The notes under the pieces are model-generated. The model had not been told where the DNA came from. It did not search any database and saw only the letters and a list, made by a program, of their open reading frames with translations. This document shows positions 59,863 through 64,000 of a stretch of 64,000 nucleotides of DNA, piece by piece. The position numbers and the translations under genes are program-made. Numbering within the stretch: position 1 is the first letter of the stretch; each line of letters opens with the position of its first letter. This DNA is from Turnera subulata (Eukaryota > Streptophyta > Magnoliopsida > Malpighiales > Passifloraceae): positions 47,969-111,968 of the forward strand of contig JAKUCV010004208.1 of the NCBI GenBank assembly GCA_028386065.3. The letters are read 5' to 3'.

Positions 59863-62583
59863 TGAAACGCCCCGATCCGTTTTTACCATTATACACAGTA
59901 AATCCGTAGGACCACGTACTATTACAGAATCCTTGACAGATAAATATTACAAGTCAACAATAATAATACAACAACAGTACTTATCCCGATACGGAGACAT
60001 TATTACAGCAAGCAACAGAAGTAGAGTGACAAATGCAAGCAGCGGAAGTCTTAATACAACACAACAACAGTAATGAAAATGATGCAACGCAGGATGGATC
60101 CGGGCCTGGCAGAGGGTGCACCATAGTATGCCACGAACGTACCTGAACTACGCACAATCAAGCTACGTGACCGGGTCACGCAGGCGAGGGGTGAGCCCCA
60201 AGTGCTCACCGGGTAAAATCCATAAGCAATATACATATACAAGCAACCGATAATAATCAAGTCACATCAACAACAACTAACTAAGGTTCTCACAAACCTT
60301 AAATAACACACACTTCGTGATTCTAGACACGCTATATCAATTTTATTATCAGGGCCCCTATCACTAGTTAAATGGTGGCCGTCGCCAGGTAGTTAAGCTA
60401 GCTAGCCTGTGGACCCCACCCTGGTACCTCCATGTATAACTGGCACAGACAGGGAGCAGACCCCAAGCACATTCTCCCCCAGCGCCTAAATAAAAACTGG
60501 TACAGATGGGGAGCAAACCCTAAGCACACTCTCCCCCAGCACCATAAAAATAAGACAACCATCAGGCTATTCCAACATTTAACCGTGACTTACTAGATGT
60601 CTAAGTGTTTTCAATTTTATTATTTCTTTTTCCTCAACTTTTCACCATATTACTATTAACCGACCCATATTCATTAACCCGAGTAGGCTCACGGCCTCTC
60701 CGCTCGTCTGGATAATAACTTAACCAAACTATCATCACATAATAGTACCCCCGGTACTCAACTCACACAATTCTCACAGTCAACAACAACAGTAATAAAC
60801 TTACTTATACCAACAATTCCAACACCATCAATAACATCAACAGTAGCAATAATTTCAACAACATCAACGGCAACAATTATCAACTTAATTCATCTCACAA
60901 CAAACCATTCACAGCCACAAAGTATTATACCAGCAAATATCACACATAGTAAACAAACAACAACTTGATATCACGGGCAGTATATAAATATTTACTTATC
61001 CTCACCTTAGCCGATAAATTCCTCGGGAGTTTCGTCCATGGGTTCCAAGCCCTCGTTCACGTCCTCTTCACCTAGATGTATTAACATATAATCACACAAA
61101 TGCACAACAAAATGATATGCATGTATAATTGTCTATTTCTGAAATTTTTTTAGTACCATTATTACATAGTTATTATTTTTACCCAATTTATATTCTTGGT
61201 AATATTAATAATAATTATTATACCATATGTTTATCTTTTTAATATATTCAGAATATATATGTCCATATATTATTTTACCGTTATTGTTATCCCGTTAATA
61301 TAGTATGATTATATAATCCTATGTATGTATATTAAATAACTGTTCAGCCCACAATAATTTTTTTTTTTGGTTACATTGGAATCCTAATATGCTAAACTAA
61401 TCAACACTGTCGGGGTTCGAACCCACGACCACTAACCCCACAAATTGTGGGAGGTGCCAACTCGACTACACGTCATGAAAGCCCATGAGAAGCCCTTGGT
61501 TCAGCCCAGGCCATGTGCATACGGCCCACTCAACGACCCAACCCGCAACTCACCAAGACCCGGCAGAAACTGGACCCAGTCATTGCAGCTGCAAGGCGAG
61601 GGCGGCTGTTGGCGTTCAACTGCGGCGGCGGTGCGATGCGAGGAAGGAGAGCGGCGCGGCGAGGTGTGTTGTCGGCGCGGCAGTGCGGGCAGAGGAAGGC
61701 GGCGAGTCAGTTGAGAGCGGCAGCGAGGAGGTGCGTCTTCACTGCCCATCTCTGGCTCGGTGGCTCACGATGTCGCCGGCGTCGGGTAGAGAGACTGGAC
61801 GAGGCGACGTTGCAAGTAGGCGGTGACTGTTGGTGTTCGTCGACAACAGCAGGGCGACGGCGGCGGTTGCAGGCTTGGGTCCGAGAATGGCAGCGTGACT
61901 TGAAGCTGCGAGTTCGGGCGCTACGTACGGCTGGAGGACGGCGGCGAGGTGCAGGGAGGAGGAGCTCGGAAGCGGCGCGACGTGGGGAGGACGATGGCGC
62001 GACTTCCTGCAGGTGTGATGAAGGCGGCGACTGGAGGGTGACGCGGAGATGGAGGTGGCTTCGGCGGTGGTTGTTTTGTGTTTTTTTTAAATATATATAT
62101 ATATTGAATGGAAAAGAAAGTTGGGTGGTTTGGACGATGATGGGTTTCAAGTTTGCGTGTACTGAACTTAGAGAACTCGGGTGATTTATTGCAGGAAAAG
62201 GCAGGACTGGAAGCATGGGATGCTGTCGGTGGCACAGGAAAAAGAAAAAGCAAGAACAGTGAAAAAGGCGGTGCAGGAGCTCTATCATGCAGAGCGGGCT
62301 TCGTCCGGACCAGCAAATAACTATTATACCCCCTTACCTTTATTGTTGGTCCGTTAACTCGAGGATAAACCTGACTTTTCTGAAGATTCCTGGACCCGAA
62401 AAATTCCAACTTTGGTCCGTAAAATCCGCAGAAAAATCCCGAACGTGGGAGAGAGCTCGGTTTTAGAATCCGATGCCCGATTTACCTTGAAATAATTATC
62501 AAAGATTATTTTATATGGTAAATTACTGTACAAAGCTTTTTACAGTCCCGGTAAAAATATAAATTTTTACCCGCGCTGTTACA
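59863..62583 (-). repeat. 5' LTR of the gypsy element
   Basis: 2721 bp, about 114 bp longer than its partner because of the SINE at 61358-61474. The remainder aligns along its whole length. Confidence 0.93.
61358..61474 (-). mobile_element. SINE inserted in the gypsy 5' LTR
   Basis: A ~115-bp block absent from the other LTR. Read on minus it has a tRNA-like A box (GTAGTCGAGTTGGCACC), a B box (GTGGGTTCGAACCCCGAC) and a 3' A run (the T run at 61358-61368). Internal pol III boxes and the A tail define a SINE. I see no clean target duplication; flanks match only AATAATTT/ATGAAAGCCC as in the empty site of the 3' LTR. Confidence 0.82.
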
Positions 62584-62690
62584 GAACTACTAGTCGTAGT
62601 GAGGAAGGATACAAATGATAATATATTTCCCATAGCATGAGCTATAGTTAAATCAAAATGCAAAGATAGTTGGAGTTGGTTCTTGGCATT

Positions 62691-64000
62691 TGAAACGCCC
62701 GTAACCCAAAATAACCAATTAATTTAATTATGACATATGAAAAGACCAAATTGCCCTTCTATTCCTAGGATATGATATAAACCTCAAAATGGACCGAGGA
62801 ATCAATACACATGCCAAGGTAAACAAAACTATGTCCAAACAGAAACCGGCTCATTGCGAGCCCAACTCCCAATACCGGTTACATTAGCCATGACACAATC
62901 ATCATTCAATTTTAAAATAAGATATACAATACAATGAGTATGCAACGGAAGTCAAAAACATATGGTAACATGTATATAATGAGCTCTTTGGATCCGACCC
63001 GATAATGAGGAAACACCATCAGCTGCTGATATGCTCTCCTGACCAATGAACAAGTAACCTGTGTAAAGAAGTGAAGAGTGAGACCATTCACTGTCTCACC
63101 ATAAACAAATAAACCAGGATATACACATGTACAAGTCAACCACGAATATATCAATACCTGAGAGAACAACCACAGTGCACAAACAAGTCATCATCAGACT
63201 TTACACTATATTTGTCATAAATCATATTGTAATATTTATTCCATATCGTGTGTTAAGATTGAGTATTTTATTAGGGTCCTCTACTGTGTGCGTCGAGTTC
63301 GGTTACATCTGTACGGAAAATCAGAGCATAAGTCCAAATACAATCAGGGCAAAAACCCAAGTCTGGGTATAAGCCCAAATACAATTAGAGCATCAACCCA
63401 AGTTAGGGCATAAGCCCAGATATAGTCAACCGGTCAACAACCCTATAGTAGTATTCTTTTAGTACGTTATTCTTAGTTATGCTTTAAAAAGTTATGTGTG
63501 CCATAAATTATGATTGCCCAGGGATGTGTGGATTTAATGTCTTATTCTCAAGTCTGGGCCTCCGGCCACAATTCACCATGCTAACCACAAAATCGTATAT
63601 CATGTTACATACATAACAAAACAACTCATGCTCGGCAGGCATATCATATCACCCAGGCACACAATACAAAATCATGGCATATTAGAAAATAAGGCATGAA
63701 TCACTAGCAAACCATACCAAGAAGTATTCACAAAACAAACATAAAAAGGCTTACAAGTCACATAACAAGCATGAAAGAACATATAGATCACAAATTTTCA
63801 AAGATTACCACAAAATTAAGAGAGATCCGTTAGCCCGAGTATCATAGGCAGTAACGGCATGCCAAGGTTTATAAGTCCTCACCTGGACCATAATAATTGC
63901 CTCGGAACTGAAGCCTCTTTCTGCCACGACAATCCTATGCTTATAACAAAACGACCACACATAAGGCTCACATAGAAAAATGATGAATGTACTCTAAAAC
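62691..64000 (-). mobile_element. Second Ty3/gypsy LTR, cut by the window end
   Basis: It starts TGAAACGCCCGTAACCC directly after the resumed MULE-3 frame. The first ten bases equal those of the 52522 and 59863 LTRs; the rest is a different family. It shares phrases with 48790-49100. Within it, AAGCCCAAATACAAT-like phrases repeat at ~63330-63420. The end and any internal region lie beyond the window. Confidence 0.75.

Larger units (their letters stand above)
52522..62583 (-). mobile_element. Ty3/gypsy chromovirus, 10.06 kb, Tekay/Del-like
   Basis: The LTRs are at 52522-55128 and 59863-62583. In element orientation each LTR begins TGTAACAGC and ends GGGGCGTTTCA. The polypurine tract (TTTTAAGGGGGGTAGA) abuts the 3' LTR at 55129-55145. 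The primer site TGGTAGCGGAGC lies just inside the 5' LTR (~59848-59859) and resembles the initiator-Met form. Flanking bases are CAACT (52517-52521) and GAACT (62584-62588), a five-base duplication with one difference. Single gag-pol, chromodomain at the end, long LTRs. The LTRs differ by only a few bases per 200 in the parts compared, so the insertion is fairly recent even though the coding region has many lesions. Confidence 0.93.
50490..62690 (+). pseudogene. Third MULE transposase gene (MULE-3), split by a gypsy element
   Basis: Parts on plus: a PB1-like start at ~50500 (GGFELDREIGLDYISLVEL); acidic linkers (50690-51350); the Mutator DNA-binding start (51990-52220: EGMKFKDFRIFKGALKEY, NGFPWRIYSSPE); and the MULE core with the first catalytic Asp in FIGIDSCDLTGDYKG (~52475-52515). 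The frame stops at 52521 where a gypsy LTR begins, and resumes at 62584 with LLVVVRKDTNDNIFPIA and SWSWFLAF to 62690, where a second LTR begins. Both parts are in the same reading frame once the insert and one 5-bp TSD copy are disregarded. Stops and shifts (for example TAA at 52513, TGA near 62636) show it was decaying anyway. The SWIM finger would lie beyond the window. No MULE TIR was identified on the left. Confidence 0.8.

Noticed and set aside
61411..61430. tRNA gene suggested by the GGTTCGAACCC box
   Set aside because: No cloverleaf or second half is present. The A run and absence from the partner LTR identify a SINE.

Overview
This is a plant nuclear genome window, most likely from a eudicot. 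It carries two spliced host genes with plant-type introns, AT-rich intergenic DNA, and a dense set of plant transposable-element families: Ty1/copia, Ty3/gypsy chromovirus, Mutator-like elements (MULEs), a LINE, a SINE and a Stowaway-like MITE. I cannot name the species. One assembly gap (N run) lies at 31531-32058.

Layout. 1-811 is the end of a Ty3/gypsy LTR. 812-8012 is repeat-derived. It holds a solo LTR with a perfect TACTG duplication (1592-3171), which contains 18 identical 12-bp palindromes, and a decayed copia gag (5655-7066). 8023-15042 is a complete MULE with ~370-bp terminal inverted repeats and a perfect 10-bp target duplication. It carries a broken transposase gene and a GRF-zinc-finger accessory gene. 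16.2-28.44 kb is the host-gene island: a GTF3C6-like TFIIIC subunit on + and a 21-exon, 584-residue LRRC40-like leucine-rich-repeat gene on -. The two genes are convergent and both read as intact.

29.2-42.0 kb is a layered region. A 5'-truncated LINE with a 15-bp duplication came first. A copia element then inserted beside it (LTRs of 189 bp, TSD ATTGA). A 1286-bp tandem duplication copied the flank plus the 5' LTR, and two TIR elements later entered the second copy only. The first copy keeps both empty sites, so the order of events can be read from the sequence. The copia element also holds a fragment of a receptor-like cytoplasmic kinase gene, a LINE endonuclease fragment and many short GAAG-centred hairpins.

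43.4-47.6 kb is a second, different copia element. 47.9-49.4 kb holds LTR-derived sequence in opposite orientations. From 50.49 kb a third MULE transposase gene begins. It is split at 52521 by a 10-kb Ty3/gypsy chromovirus (52522-62583, minus strand), resumes for 107 bp, and is cut again at 62691 by another LTR that runs off the window. Every transposon coding region seen here is broken by stops, frameshifts or lost catalytic residues, so none looks autonomous. The host genes work independently: GTF3C6 in RNA polymerase III transcription, and the LRR protein in an unknown intracellular role.
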